Assembly (NCBI GenBank): GCA_037046735.1
Contig: JBAOHC010000027.1
Location: 992,001-1,056,000, forward strand
Direction: 5' to 3'
Length of the DNA: 64,000 nucleotides
Origin: JADKAV01 sp037046735
Lineage (GTDB): Bacteria > Actinomycetota > Actinomycetes > S36-B12 > UBA10799
Shown here: one piece after another, positions 1 to 9,153 of the stretch
Layout of the letters: each line of letters begins with the position of its first letter
Numbering within the stretch: the stretch's first letter is position 1
Position numbers and translations under genes: made by a program
Notes under the pieces: model-generated
What the model saw: only the letters and a program-made list of their open reading frames with translations
Databases searched by the model: none
What the model was told of the DNA's origin: nothing

Positions 1-1075
1 ATCCGACCCACGGCAGCCACTGGCTGCGCGCCGTGCGGGCCAGTCCGGCATGGGTGAGCACGCTGACGAATGCGTTGAGACCTGCCACCAGCGCCAGCAC
101 GCGGGTCACGCTGATCGCATCGTCGTAGGTGCCGAACCCGTAGAGCACTCCCAGGACCAGCCCCGGCACCACAGCGACCACGGCGGCGACTGCCAAAGCG
201 GGCGCTCCCACCACGATCAGGGCCGACTTCAGGGCACTGAAACCCACCCGGTCCACCCAGCCGGCGACCAGCCGCGGGTAGGCGATCGAGACCGCAGCCG
301 CAGGCAGCGCCAGGACCGTCTTGCCGATCGTGGCTGCGGCCACGTACGCCCCGGAGTCGGCCTCGGTGAGGAAATGCCGGGCGAGGAACAGATCGACAGT
401 GGTGAAGACGAACAGGCCGGAGACCACCAATCCGGTGCGCAGGTAGTCTCCTGCGGACAACTGAGCGCGGGTCCCGGACGGTGCTCGCAGGACTGCCACC
501 GCCACCATCAGCATGGCGCACACCTCGCCGAGCAGCGTCCCCAGCAGCGCCCCTGTGACGCCGTACAGGTAGGCCAGGCCGAGCCCTGGCCCCAGGCGCA
601 CCACGGTGGAGACGATGTAACTGCCTGCCACCAGCCCGCTTCGCGCCACGCCGAGCAGCAGCCCCCGGATCACCGCGATCAGAGCGGCGACCAGCAGCGT
701 GGGCGCCAGGATGACGGCGTCCCAGATGGACTGCAGGTGCAAGAAAGCCATGATCGGACTTGCCGCCAATACCAGCAGCAGCACGACCGGGCTGGCATAC
801 AGCACGGTGCGCACGATCAGCGTGCGGGCGGTCTGGGCGGACAGCCCGGAGACCGCGGTGGCGCGCGCGCTGGCTGTCTGGAGGGCCGACAGGGGCACCG
901 CCACCAGGGTCATGGCCGCCAGCACGGTGCCCAGCGCTCCGTATTCTGCGGGGGCCAGTGCCCGGCCGACCACGGCGTGGAACACGAGGTTTGCCACGCT
1001 TTGCACGATCACGGCTAGGAAAAGGGGCGCGGCCAGCCTGCCCAACCCCCTGGACCGTAGTGATCCCGCCGCCAC
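1..1075 (-). CDS. Polysaccharide/oligosaccharide flippase (MOP superfamily), 3' part outside window
   Basis: Reading the minus strand from GTG 1075 gives an open frame of about 358 codons that runs off the left edge, so the C-terminus is missing. It is made of hydrophobic helices separated by short basic loops, beginning with RGLGRLAAPLFLAVIVQSV and a VGRALAPAEYGALGTVLA segment typical of polysaccharide-export flippases (Wzx/MurJ-like MOP fold). The start is supported by GGAAGGA about 8 nt upstream. Family role: moving lipid-linked sugars across the membrane. It heads a surface-glycan neighbourhood (DUF3367 glycosyltransferase, YfhO-like protein). Substrate is unknown, and MurJ versus Wzx cannot be decided from this fragment. 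Confidence 0.72.
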   Translation of the reverse strand, partial: MAAGSLRSRGLGRLAAPLFLAVIVQSVANLVFHAVVGRALAPAEYGALGTVLAAMTLVAVPLSALQTASARATAVSGLSAQTARTLIVRTVLYASPVVLLLVLAASPIMAFLHLQSIWDAVILAPTLLVAALIAVIRGLLLGVARSGLVAGSYIVSTVVRLGPGLGLAYLYGVTGALLGTLLGEVCAMLMVAVAVLRAPSGTRAQLSAGDYLRTGLVVSGLFVFTTVDLFLARHFLTEADSGAYVAAATIGKTVLALPAAAVSIAYPRLVAGWVDRVGFSALKSALIVVGAPALAVAAVVAVVPGLVLGVLYGFGTYDDAISVTRVLALVAGLNAFVSVLTHAGLARTARSQWLPWVG

Positions 1076-1195
1076 ACCTCGATCCTTCCACTCCCATGCC
1101 GACCGAAGCGCGATAGGCCTGCCAGCCCTCAAGCAATCATCAAGATGGGTGATCACGGCTGGCACGTAGTACCTGCGACGGCGCACACTGGAGGT

Positions 1196-1969
1196 GTGCG
1201 CCGCCTGCTCTACGCTCTCGTCGCGCTGCTCGTTGTGGGTGCCGCGACGCCGGTGCAGGCTGCCGAAGGGCCCGGGTACGGCGGCGACGCGGGCGGCCTG
1301 AACGTGACGTGGAAGACCCCGGGCAACCAGGCCGCCGGCCCACCGTCAGTCCCCGGGGACTCCGGCAGCGACGCTCCGGCGGATCCCAACAAGGTCGGCC
1401 TGGTCCCCGATGGCGCGCGCCTGCAGGTGGACGGTATCGGTTTCCGGGGGCTCTCTGAAGTCGAGATCCAGTTCGGCAATCAGGGAACCCAGCCGGTCCG
1501 CGCCGATTCGACCGGATCGGTGAGCGCCGATTTCCTGGCCACCGGACAGGACGCCCCCGGAACGACAGTTGTGGCGATCGGGCGCGGGCCCTCGGGTGCG
1601 ATCCGGACGCTCGTGGGCTCGGTGCCGCCGCTGCCGAACGGGCCGAACCCGATGGGCATTGTGCCGTGGCTGCTGATCATCCCCATCGTGGGTGTGGCCA
1701 TCCTCGGCACGGCCGGTCGCCGGAGCAAACCCGTGCTCGACGAGACCGAGGACCGCGGCTTGATCTTCGCTGGTCCTTCGGGCCCGGCGTTCGCCAACCT
1801 GCCCATGCCGCGGCCCACTACGGCCCCGGTGGCCCTGCCTGCCCCGAGCGTTGCAGCGTGGCCACAACGTCCTGCCGGTGCGCCCATACCCCTGCCGCCA
1901 CCAGCCCCGCCAGCGCCGCCAAGGACGCCAGAGTGGCTGGCAGCAGGTAGCGCCACGGCTCGTAGGTGA
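1196..1969 (+). CDS. Secreted/membrane-anchored protein of unknown function with proline-rich tail
   Basis: About 257 residues. An N-terminal signal peptide (RRLLYALVALLVVGAATPVQA) is followed by an extracellular domain of about 120 residues, one transmembrane helix (IVPWLLIIPIVGVAILG) and a proline-rich cytoplasmic tail. No family recognised. The start is uncertain: GTG 1196 gives a clean signal peptide, but the GGAGG motif directly abuts it; ATG 1145 is in frame but would add a poor N-terminus. The last 150 bases overlap the end of the opposite-strand YfhO-like gene, unusually long for a convergent pair, so the tail is less certain than the body. Divergent from the flippase; a surface-glycan role is inference from neighbours. 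Confidence 0.6.
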   Translation: MRRLLYALVALLVVGAATPVQAAEGPGYGGDAGGLNVTWKTPGNQAAGPPSVPGDSGSDAPADPNKVGLVPDGARLQVDGIGFRGLSEVEIQFGNQGTQPVRADSTGSVSADFLATGQDAPGTTVVAIGRGPSGAIRTLVGSVPPLPNGPNPMGIVPWLLIIPIVGVAILGTAGRRSKPVLDETEDRGLIFAGPSGPAFANLPMPRPTTAPVALPAPSVAAWPQRPAGAPIPLPPPAPPAPPRTPEWLAAGSATARR

Positions 1970-3908
1970 CCGTGGCGGGTTCCCCGCGCAGGTCGAACGC
2001 GATCGTCCCGGCCACCGTGGGTTCCCCCGACCGCCCGCCCACCTGCCAGCCGGGGCTGAACTCTTCAGGGATCACCGTCCAGCCCGGTGTGCCGGCAGCC
2101 ACGGTCCACGTGGTCTCCCCCGCTTTCTGGATGTCGCCTGCGGCATCACTGGGAGTCGTCGCCGTGTCTGCGATGCCTGGGGTGACCGCCTCACTTCCCA
2201 CACCACCAGCGGCCGCTTCCGCCAGGAGTTCTTCGTATGTGGCCACCCGCCGCTGCACCACTCTGCCGGTGCCCTCGGCCAGCACGCGGTAGACGGTCAT
2301 GGTTTCGGTGTCGAGCACCTGCTGCAGGTCCGGCTGCTCGCCGACCCAGGCGTAGTCCACCGCTTCAGTGGTCTTTGCCAGGACCACATACTCGACTCCG
2401 AGCGGGGCCACCAGCCGGCCGAAGGCACCGCCCCCGCCGTCTGCCACCAGTCGGCTGACGTACCCGGTGCGCAGGGATGTGGAATCGGTGCGTAGGCCGG
2501 GAAGTTCCACCGCATCAGAGGTCAGCACATTGCGCCGGAAGAAGGCGTTCGATGGTGTGGCGATGGTGCGGCCCTGACTGAACGCGAACGGCTGGTAGGC
2601 GTGCCAGGGCAGGAAGAGCGCCAGGCCCTGTCCCCGGCCCATCACGAAGTTCGCTGCCCACCAGCCTTTGGGGTACTGACTTGTCGTGATGGTGCCGCCC
2701 AGCCCCCAGACCAGGGTCGGCGCCATGACCAGGGGCAGCACGAGCGCAGGAAGGGCGAACTCGCGTCGTGGAACACGGTGAGCCAGCCACTCGACGGCCG
2801 ATCCGAAGAAGACGGCGTAGGCCAGCAGCACCAGAGCGATCCACTTCTGCTGCTCCCGCATGGCCTCGAACAGGGGCACATGGTCGAAGGCCCAACGGTA
2901 AGGCCCACCCAGTGGGCCGTTGATCCCGGCGGCCAGCAGCATGCCCAACACACCGATCACCACCAGAGGAGCTGCCCGGTCCACCTCCCGGCGCCAGAGC
3001 ATCGCCGCGCCGAACACCACTCCAGCGATCAGAACCGCGAAAAGCAACACCCCGATACCACCGAGCCACGCCTGCACGGTCGTGTCCGGGTCAGCCCGCC
3101 AGAAACCGTGCAGTGAGGCCACGGTGGGCAGCAGGCCGCCCGGTCCGGACTGGGTTGCGTACACCTGCAGATCAGCTTCGGTGACGTTGAGCACCCGGGT
3201 GTTGGTCAACCACAGAATCAGGGCGTACCCGTAGACGAGCCCGGCAGCAGCGACGACTTGGAGCGCACGTACGAGCGCACGCCATGAGGGTTTGGGCACG
3301 AACGTCACCACGAGCACCATGAGCCCACCCAGCCAGGCCGCGTGCGGGTTGATCGAGATGGCCAGTGCGTACCACAGAGCCGGGCGCACCGAGAACCAGG
3401 AGTTGCGCTTCCGGGCGTGCAGCAACGCCGCGTACAACCACGGCAGCAACGCGATGGCCAGCAGGAAGGACACATGACCGACCCGGATTCGGTCCACGAC
3501 CACCGGGTTGCACACGATGAACAGCGCGGCCGCATACCGGCGCCAGCGCGTGCCCCCGGCGGCCACCGAGGCACCGGCCGCGGCGATCGGGAAGTACGCC
3601 AGGATGAGAAGCCAGGCGGTGGCCGCCGAACCGACCAGCCGACGCAGCGCCTGGGTACCGATGCGGAACGGCATCGCGTCCAGGGCCGAGCCCGACAGGC
3701 CGTAGACGCCGGGCGTCAGTGTCTGCTGCGGACCACTCACCCAGTCCAGCAGCAGCAGGTACCCGCCGCGCACCCAGGGCGCCACAACAAGCACGCCAAC
3801 TGCCAGGCCGAGAAGTGCGCAGTACGCCGTGACGCGGGTGTCGGGCAGCATCCGCCGGGACGTGCCAGCGGTCACCCCAGCGCTGCGGTGCGTCACCGGC
3901 GACTTCAT
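1818..3908 (-). CDS. Large multi-pass membrane protein, YfhO/GT-C glycosyltransferase-like
   Basis: About 696 residues: a membrane domain with roughly ten or more helices (residues 25–400), then an extracytoplasmic domain (FSPGWQVGG, TVTYEPWRYLLP) and a final helix. This layout matches YfhO-like and GT-C lipid-linked-sugar glycosyltransferases. Known role of such proteins: transfer of sugar from a polyprenyl-phosphate donor at the outer membrane face; substrate here unknown. I place the start at ATG 3908 because it overlaps the stop of the upstream kinase-like gene (ATGA) and because the frame upstream of it is arginine-rich and non-protein-like. Translation is therefore probably coupled to that gene. 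Confidence 0.68.
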   Translation of the reverse strand: MKSPVTHRSAGVTAGTSRRMLPDTRVTAYCALLGLAVGVLVVAPWVRGGYLLLLDWVSGPQQTLTPGVYGLSGSALDAMPFRIGTQALRRLVGSAATAWLLILAYFPIAAAGASVAAGGTRWRRYAAALFIVCNPVVVDRIRVGHVSFLLAIALLPWLYAALLHARKRNSWFSVRPALWYALAISINPHAAWLGGLMVLVVTFVPKPSWRALVRALQVVAAAGLVYGYALILWLTNTRVLNVTEADLQVYATQSGPGGLLPTVASLHGFWRADPDTTVQAWLGGIGVLLFAVLIAGVVFGAAMLWRREVDRAAPLVVIGVLGMLLAAGINGPLGGPYRWAFDHVPLFEAMREQQKWIALVLLAYAVFFGSAVEWLAHRVPRREFALPALVLPLVMAPTLVWGLGGTITTSQYPKGWWAANFVMGRGQGLALFLPWHAYQPFAFSQGRTIATPSNAFFRRNVLTSDAVELPGLRTDSTSLRTGYVSRLVADGGGGAFGRLVAPLGVEYVVLAKTTEAVDYAWVGEQPDLQQVLDTETMTVYRVLAEGTGRVVQRRVATYEELLAEAAAGGVGSEAVTPGIADTATTPSDAAGDIQKAGETTWTVAAGTPGWTVIPEEFSPGWQVGGRSGEPTVAGTIAFDLRGEPATVTYEPWRYLLPATLASLAALAGLVAAGVWAHRQDVVATLQRSGQAGPPGP

Positions 3909-5281
3909 GGCCTCGGGCGACGCCCCAGATGTGCACAGCTGACCACGGCGGTCACCACGGGCAGTGCCGGATGCGCAGTGCCTCCCGAGGTGTCGGCGAA
4001 CAGATTCGCGAACCGTCCCGGGCCCTCTGCGATCAGCTCCCGGAACTTCTGCTGTTGGGCCCCCTGCTCGGCCAGGCTGCGTTCGGGTTTCCGGGCGTGG
4101 ATCACCTCGATCGGGGCGTCGGGCAGGACCAGGATGTCGGGGCTGGGAACGAGGCGCTGCGCGAAGGCCGCAGCCGGCGAACCCGGCCACGGTGAGTCCC
4201 GCAGATCGTAGACGTACCGGTCGCACAGGACCACAGCACCGCGCCGGCGCGCCGGCGCCACCGTGGAAACATAGCGCCACCCATACTCCACGGCGTAGTA
4301 CCAGGCGGCCAGTTTCCTGATGCCCGCATGATCCTGGGGGGCGGACGCAGGTTCGCTGGGCTTCTCCCCCGAGCGGTCCTCGCCGCCCGGCGTGGCGATT
4401 CCCAGCACCTTGCGAGCCAGGTTCACGCCCGGCAGATTGCCCCGCGCCATCCCGAAGTAGGCGTCGTGGGTCGACATCCCAACAGCGTGCAGACCGGTCG
4501 CGACGTCGGCTGCCAGCGTCGACTTGCCCGACCCGTCGGTGCCCACCAAAGCGACGACCACTCCTCGCACCCGGTGACCCAAGGGCCCACGTCGCCGGCC
4601 GGCGGGGACGATCGAACGCCGCTGACGCCAGGCGGCCGGCAGATTAGCAGGGGCGACTGTGCGGCGCAACAGCCACCGGCGGGCCTGTTTGGGCAGGTCG
4701 ACACTCGGCGAGGCACCGTCGAGGACTTCCGTGACGGGTTGGCACACCGGCCCCAAGGACACCCGCCAGACAGCTGTGATGGCGGCTCGATCGACGGGGC
4801 CACTGGCGGCCCAGGCCGCCCGGGCTTCCTCGATGCGGGACGCAACGGGAATCCGTCCGCGCAGTAGCGGCCGCACGAGCAGATCGGCCGCGGCGGCCAC
4901 ACCAGTGAGCCGGTGGTCGGCGCTGGTCACCGCGTCCTGCGGACACAGCAGCAGCGGACCCACCCGCAGGTCCCCGAACGTGATGTCGACCACCGCAAGA
5001 CCGCTGTCCGTGAACACCGCCCAGCCGGTGTGGCGCAAGCGGCGGGGGTCGTCGGCCTGCTCGATGCGCGCTGCCGATAGAGCCTTCTCGATGGCGGCTC
5101 GCACCCCCGCAACGTCGCTGTCATGGCACCAAATGTCGAGGTCCTTGGCGTCGGTGGCCGACTCCCAGTCCGCCACGGCTTCGGTGGGCCCTTGCCATGC
5201 CCAGACGTAGGCCTGCAGGGCGGCTCGGACACTGGAGACGACATCGGTGCGTAGACCTGCGGAACCGGCGGCGGTGGTCAT
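3905..5281 (-). CDS. Nucleotidyltransferase-like / thymidylate-kinase-like P-loop protein
   Basis: 458 residues. The C-terminal half has a Walker A motif GTDGSGKST at about 247–255 and LCDRYVYDLRD, as in the thymidylate kinase superfamily. The N-terminal half (DAKDLDIWCHDSD, about 44–56) resembles a nucleotidyltransferase-type domain. It is twice the length of a true dTMP kinase, so housekeeping Tmk is unlikely; related proteins sit in surface-polysaccharide loci and may phosphorylate a sugar or lipid carrier (inference). The start ATG 5281 has a TAGTGT box 6 nt upstream and no Shine-Dalgarno, implying a leaderless message. The stop overlaps the YfhO-like start (ATGA). Confidence 0.65.
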   Translation of the reverse strand: MTTAAGSAGLRTDVVSSVRAALQAYVWAWQGPTEAVADWESATDAKDLDIWCHDSDVAGVRAAIEKALSAARIEQADDPRRLRHTGWAVFTDSGLAVVDITFGDLRVGPLLLCPQDAVTSADHRLTGVAAAADLLVRPLLRGRIPVASRIEEARAAWAASGPVDRAAITAVWRVSLGPVCQPVTEVLDGASPSVDLPKQARRWLLRRTVAPANLPAAWRQRRSIVPAGRRRGPLGHRVRGVVVALVGTDGSGKSTLAADVATGLHAVGMSTHDAYFGMARGNLPGVNLARKVLGIATPGGEDRSGEKPSEPASAPQDHAGIRKLAAWYYAVEYGWRYVSTVAPARRRGAVVLCDRYVYDLRDSPWPGSPAAAFAQRLVPSPDILVLPDAPIEVIHARKPERSLAEQGAQQQKFRELIAEGPGRFANLFADTSGGTAHPALPVVTAVVSCAHLGRRPRP

Positions 5282-5287
5282 GGCATC

Positions 5288-5293
5288 ACACTA
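5288..5293 (-). promoter_or_regulatory. -10 box of leaderless promoter for the kinase-like gene
   Basis: TAGTGT ends 6 nt before ATG 5281 with no ribosome binding site between, placing transcription start at or next to the start codon. No convincing -35. Confidence 0.45.
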
Positions 5294-5352
5294 GGGCAGA
5301 GGGCATGCTGGGACTGCGATCATGTGGGGTGAAGAGGTGTCGAGGTGAGCAT

Positions 5353-8300
5353 GTGAACCGTGCTGCTGTAGCCACCGACGTGCTGCCCGCCGAAGCCGAG
5401 CAGTCGCAGCCGGCTGCCCCTGCGGAGTCCGGGCGTACCCTGCGGTGGTTGTGGCCCGCGGGTTTCCACCCTGCGCGCGCCTACCTCATCGTGTTCGCCA
5501 TCTCCACGTTCGTCGTCAGCCGGTGGTTCCGGGCAGGCACGTTCATCGCCACCGGGGACATGGGGCCCTTCATTCGACAGGGCTGGGAACCCGGGGTGAC
5601 GTGGGCGTGGAGCTACCAGATCACCGGAGCCGGATCTGCCACTCACACGGTCGGGCGATCCTTCGAGTTCCTGCTGATCTTCATCGCCCAGACGCTCGGC
5701 TTCGACGAGACGGTCGCCCAGTGGATGTTCTACACGATCATCTACGGCCTCGTCGGATTCGGTGTCGCGTACGCGGCCGGGGCGGTCGTACGCAGCGAGT
5801 GGGGGATCGTGCTGGCGGGGACGTTCGCCGTCCTCAACGGCTTCTTTCTCACCCGGATCCCAAACCCCCTGAACATCATCAGCGTCGGTACCGTGGCCCT
5901 GATCACCGGCATCCTGATGCGGGTGGCGCAGGGTCGCACAGTGCCGACCCCGATCGCCGGGTTCGCCTTCCTCCCGATCTCGTTCCTGGCCTTCAATCCG
6001 CCTATGTTCGTGGTGGCCACTCTGTGGACCGCGGTGGCCGCGCCGCTGGTGATGATCGCGCTCTACGGGCGCAAGGCGATCTGGCGGCTCGTGAAGTGGT
6101 ACGTCCTGGCCGCGCCCTGGGTGATCCTGCTCAATGTCTGGTGGCTGATCCCGTTCCTGCAGGTGTACACCGGAGGTGGTGGCGCGCAGTCCAACGCCAC
6201 GTTCACGGATCCGACCAACTGGACGTGGTCGCAGGTCAACAACCAGGTCCCCAACGTGCTGACACTGAGTGCCAACTGGGCGTGGTATTTGCCGCAGTAC
6301 CTACCATTCGCCGCTGACCTCGACCAACCGTTCTGGATCTGGACCCGCTACCTGCTGCCGGTCCTGGTGTTCGCGGCTCCATTGGCGGCACTGGCGGCCC
6401 GGCGTCGGATCGCTATGGTTCTGCTCGGCCTGGCCGGTGTCTTCGTCTTCCTGGCCAAGGGCCTGATGGCCCCGCTGGCAAGTGTGAACTTGTTCCTCTA
6501 CCTGAACGTGCCAATGTTCTGGCTCTTCCGCGAACCGATGAGCAAACTCGGCCAGTTGCTCGTGACGTTCTTCGGAGTGCTGCTCGCGATCCTGGTCGAG
6601 GGTGTCATCGCGCGCTGGCGCGACCACGCCCCTGCCCCGTCCTGGTGGCCAGGTCGGCTGTTGCGCCCCGCCACCTTGGCCCTGGTCGGCACCGCCATCG
6701 CAAGCATCCTGGTCGTCGCCTCGCCCTACCCGGTGGCCACCGGTGGGGTGATCCCCGACCAGCGACCGATGCAGCCCTCCGCGCATGTCCGGGTGCCGCA
6801 GTACTGGTGGGACACAGCGGCCGCGATCAACAGTGATCCCAGCCCCGGCAAAGTGCTCGTCCTCCCGCTGGACGACTACTACCAGATGCCCACGAGATGG
6901 GGGTTCTTCGGCGTCGACAGCGTGGCCAACCTCCTGATCAGTAAAGGGGTGATCCAGCCCAAACCCGACGGCTACTTCGGCGATGTGCCGGGCTACGCCG
7001 CCGATATCCGCGGCGTTCAGACGGGCCTGCTTTCCGGTGACCTCGACGCCGTGCCGCGACTGCTGGATGCAGGGGGCATCGACACGATCATCGTGCGCCA
7101 CGACCTCATCCGGGACATGCCCGGACGCAACATCGCCGACGACGGCGTCCTGACCAAAGCCCTCTCGCGGGTGCCGGGGATGTTGCGCATCCAGCAGGGC
7201 GATCTGGATGTGTGGAAGACCGATCCCGCCGCCGGCGAGCCGGTGCGGGCCTACAACAAGATCCTGCAGGTCGGCGCCCGCCCCGATGCCGCGGCGGCCG
7301 TCATCGGATCGGTGGGCACCGGCACTGCAGCCATGGCGCTGAAGTCGAGCAGCAAGGCTCCCCCCTACGCATCTGTCGACACAACGGCCCAGATCACCAA
7401 CGACACCGTCACGTGGCCGGTGCCGGCCGTGCAGCGAGGCAGCCCGACCACTGAGGCGAAACTCTTGCCGGGCGAGTACGTCGTGGCCCAGCGCGCCCGG
7501 GCCGCTGCAGTGCTCGTCCCACGGCTCGACACTGCTGCGAAGCAGATCGTTTTCAGCGACCCCACCCGCGTGCGCATCGACGGCGAGGTGGTGTCGCAGC
7601 GGCCACCGCTGCGCGTGGACCTGCCGACTACGGACGTGCTGGCCGTGCAGGTGGGTCCGCGAGCGTTGTCCCTCGACGGGTGGGGCCGCGAAGCGATGCC
7701 ACGCAAGCCCGGCGCTGTTGTGCAGCCAGCGTCGGCGCCCGTGGGTTCGGCCACCCCGCTGACCGTGTTCGGGCCCAGCAGCAAACCGGCCCAACCGCTG
7801 CCGTCCTCCGAGGTCTACGACTGCAACAACTACGAGCCCCGCCCCGCCAAGGAGTTGCAGTTGCGCAAGCAGGTCCTGCGCAACGCCCAGGGTGAGTTCA
7901 TCCGCCTGAGCGCGATCGACCACGCCGCCTGTACCCGGATCGAGATCCCCGACGCGAAACCCGGCCGAACCTACCGCGTGCGCTTGGAGTACCGGATGGT
8001 GGCGGGCAAACGCCCACAGATCTGTCTCTGGCAGGTCGGCACGGATGGGTGTGTACTGGCGCCCCGCCCCATGATCAATGCCGGCTGGCATCCTTACGAG
8101 CGCATCATCACCGTCGACAAGGACACCGACAAACTGATTCTCGTCCTGCACGCCGATGTCGGGGAACGGTTGCTGGGCAAGACGGTCACTGACTACCGCG
8201 ACATCTCGATCGAGGCGCTCGATCCGGTGCTGGAGACTGAGATCTGGCCACCGGCCGTACCACAGCGCAGCGTCACGCTGGCGGGCGGCGACCACCGGAT

Positions 8301-9153
8301 CAGCGTCACCGGCGGGCTTTCGGGGACCGCGCTGGCCGAGTTCGAACCGCTGCAGGACTGCTTCCGGTACGACGACCAGACCACCGAACAGGCTGGCCTG
8401 TTGGCCCAGACCGAAGGCGATCTGCGCGATCCGACGGTGCGACTCGGCGCCCGAGACCACATGGCATGCCTCGGTTCGACGGTTCCGGACATGGGGCAGT
8501 CGTCGTTGTACCAGCTGTCGATCGAATCGCGCCCCATCAACAATCGCAACCCCAAGTTCTGCTTGTATCTACGCGGTCCAGATGCCTGCGAGAAGATCCC
8601 CACGGCCGGGCCCTGGAAGATGGGCGAGTGGACGCCGTACTCGACGCTGGTGAGTCCTAACAGTAAGGCGGTGGAGACCCGGGTCTACCTGTACGGCCTG
8701 CGCGATCTCGACGCCCAGGAACAGTCGCTGGTCGAATACCGCAACATCGGGCTCACTCCGGTGGCATCGCCCAATTCCGTGGTGTTGGTCAGGCAGACCT
8801 ACGGCGGGGTCCCCGACGTGATGGCCGGGCGCACCGTGGTGGCCGAGTCGAAACGCATCAGTCCGGTGCAGACGAAGGTGCAGGTCGGACCGGGTGCGGC
8901 TTTGGTCGCCTTCACGGAGACCGGCGCCAAGGGTTGGAGCCTGACCGGCCTGGGCGCGGCCACCCCCGCCCAAGGGTGGATGGCCTCCTGGCAGGTCGAC
9001 GGGCAGCCCGTCGAAGGGTCCATCCGCTATCTGCCTGCCGGGATCAGCCGCAAGGCGCTTTACGTGTTGCCCCCCGCCCTGCTGGCCGCCTTCACCGCCC
9101 TACTGGTGGGCGCTTGGTGGCGACGGCGCAAAGCGCGAGGGGCGACGGCGTGA
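5353..9153 (+). CDS. Giant membrane glycosyltransferase, DUF3367 / AftD-like arabinofuranosyltransferase
   Basis: About 1266 residues. An N-terminal GT-C membrane domain (residues ~30–480; TGDMGPFIRQGW, an aspartate motif in the first outer loop) resembles the mycobacterial alpha-(1->3)-arabinofuranosyltransferase AftD family (DUF3367). A long extracytoplasmic part follows with two similar carbohydrate-binding-like modules (~820–950 and ~1000–1140), each with a DHA/MAC cysteine motif and paired cysteines, then a terminal helix and a basic tail. GTG 5353 is chosen because GAGGTGA lies just upstream and the longer frame is arginine-rich. Likely acts on polyprenyl-linked sugars outside the membrane. 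Its stop overlaps the phosphoesterase start (GTGA). Confidence 0.78.
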   Translation: MNRAAVATDVLPAEAEQSQPAAPAESGRTLRWLWPAGFHPARAYLIVFAISTFVVSRWFRAGTFIATGDMGPFIRQGWEPGVTWAWSYQITGAGSATHTVGRSFEFLLIFIAQTLGFDETVAQWMFYTIIYGLVGFGVAYAAGAVVRSEWGIVLAGTFAVLNGFFLTRIPNPLNIISVGTVALITGILMRVAQGRTVPTPIAGFAFLPISFLAFNPPMFVVATLWTAVAAPLVMIALYGRKAIWRLVKWYVLAAPWVILLNVWWLIPFLQVYTGGGGAQSNATFTDPTNWTWSQVNNQVPNVLTLSANWAWYLPQYLPFAADLDQPFWIWTRYLLPVLVFAAPLAALAARRRIAMVLLGLAGVFVFLAKGLMAPLASVNLFLYLNVPMFWLFREPMSKLGQLLVTFFGVLLAILVEGVIARWRDHAPAPSWWPGRLLRPATLALVGTAIASILVVASPYPVATGGVIPDQRPMQPSAHVRVPQYWWDTAAAINSDPSPGKVLVLPLDDYYQMPTRWGFFGVDSVANLLISKGVIQPKPDGYFGDVPGYAADIRGVQTGLLSGDLDAVPRLLDAGGIDTIIVRHDLIRDMPGRNIADDGVLTKALSRVPGMLRIQQGDLDVWKTDPAAGEPVRAYNKILQVGARPDAAAAVIGSVGTGTAAMALKSSSKAPPYASVDTTAQITNDTVTWPVPAVQRGSPTTEAKLLPGEYVVAQRARAAAVLVPRLDTAAKQIVFSDPTRVRIDGEVVSQRPPLRVDLPTTDVLAVQVGPRALSLDGWGREAMPRKPGAVVQPASAPVGSATPLTVFGPSSKPAQPLPSSEVYDCNNYEPRPAKELQLRKQVLRNAQGEFIRLSAIDHAACTRIEIPDAKPGRTYRVRLEYRMVAGKRPQICLWQVGTDGCVLAPRPMINAGWHPYERIITVDKDTDKLILVLHADVGERLLGKTVTDYRDISIEALDPVLETEIWPPAVPQRSVTLAGGDHRISVTGGLSGTALAEFEPLQDCFRYDDQTTEQAGLLAQTEGDLRDPTVRLGARDHMACLGSTVPDMGQSSLYQLSIESRPINNRNPKFCLYLRGPDACEKIPTAGPWKMGEWTPYSTLVSPNSKAVETRVYLYGLRDLDAQEQSLVEYRNIGLTPVASPNSVVLVRQTYGGVPDVMAGRTVVAESKRISPVQTKVQVGPGAALVAFTETGAKGWSLTGLGAATPAQGWMASWQVDGQPVEGSIRYLPAGISRKALYVLPPALLAAFTALLVGAWWRRRKARGATA

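Noticed and set aside
50..1018. Plus-strand frame of 322 codons opposite the flippase
   Set aside because: His/Gln/Asp/Gly-rich composition typical of an antisense shadow; the minus strand encodes a coherent membrane protein.
3905..5281. Housekeeping thymidylate kinase (tmk)
   Set aside because: Twice the normal length, with an extra N-terminal domain and a glycan-gene context.
6301..8460. Minus-strand frame of about 719 codons inside the AftD-like gene
   Set aside because: Composition of an antisense shadow with no recognisable domain; the plus strand encodes a continuous glycosyltransferase.
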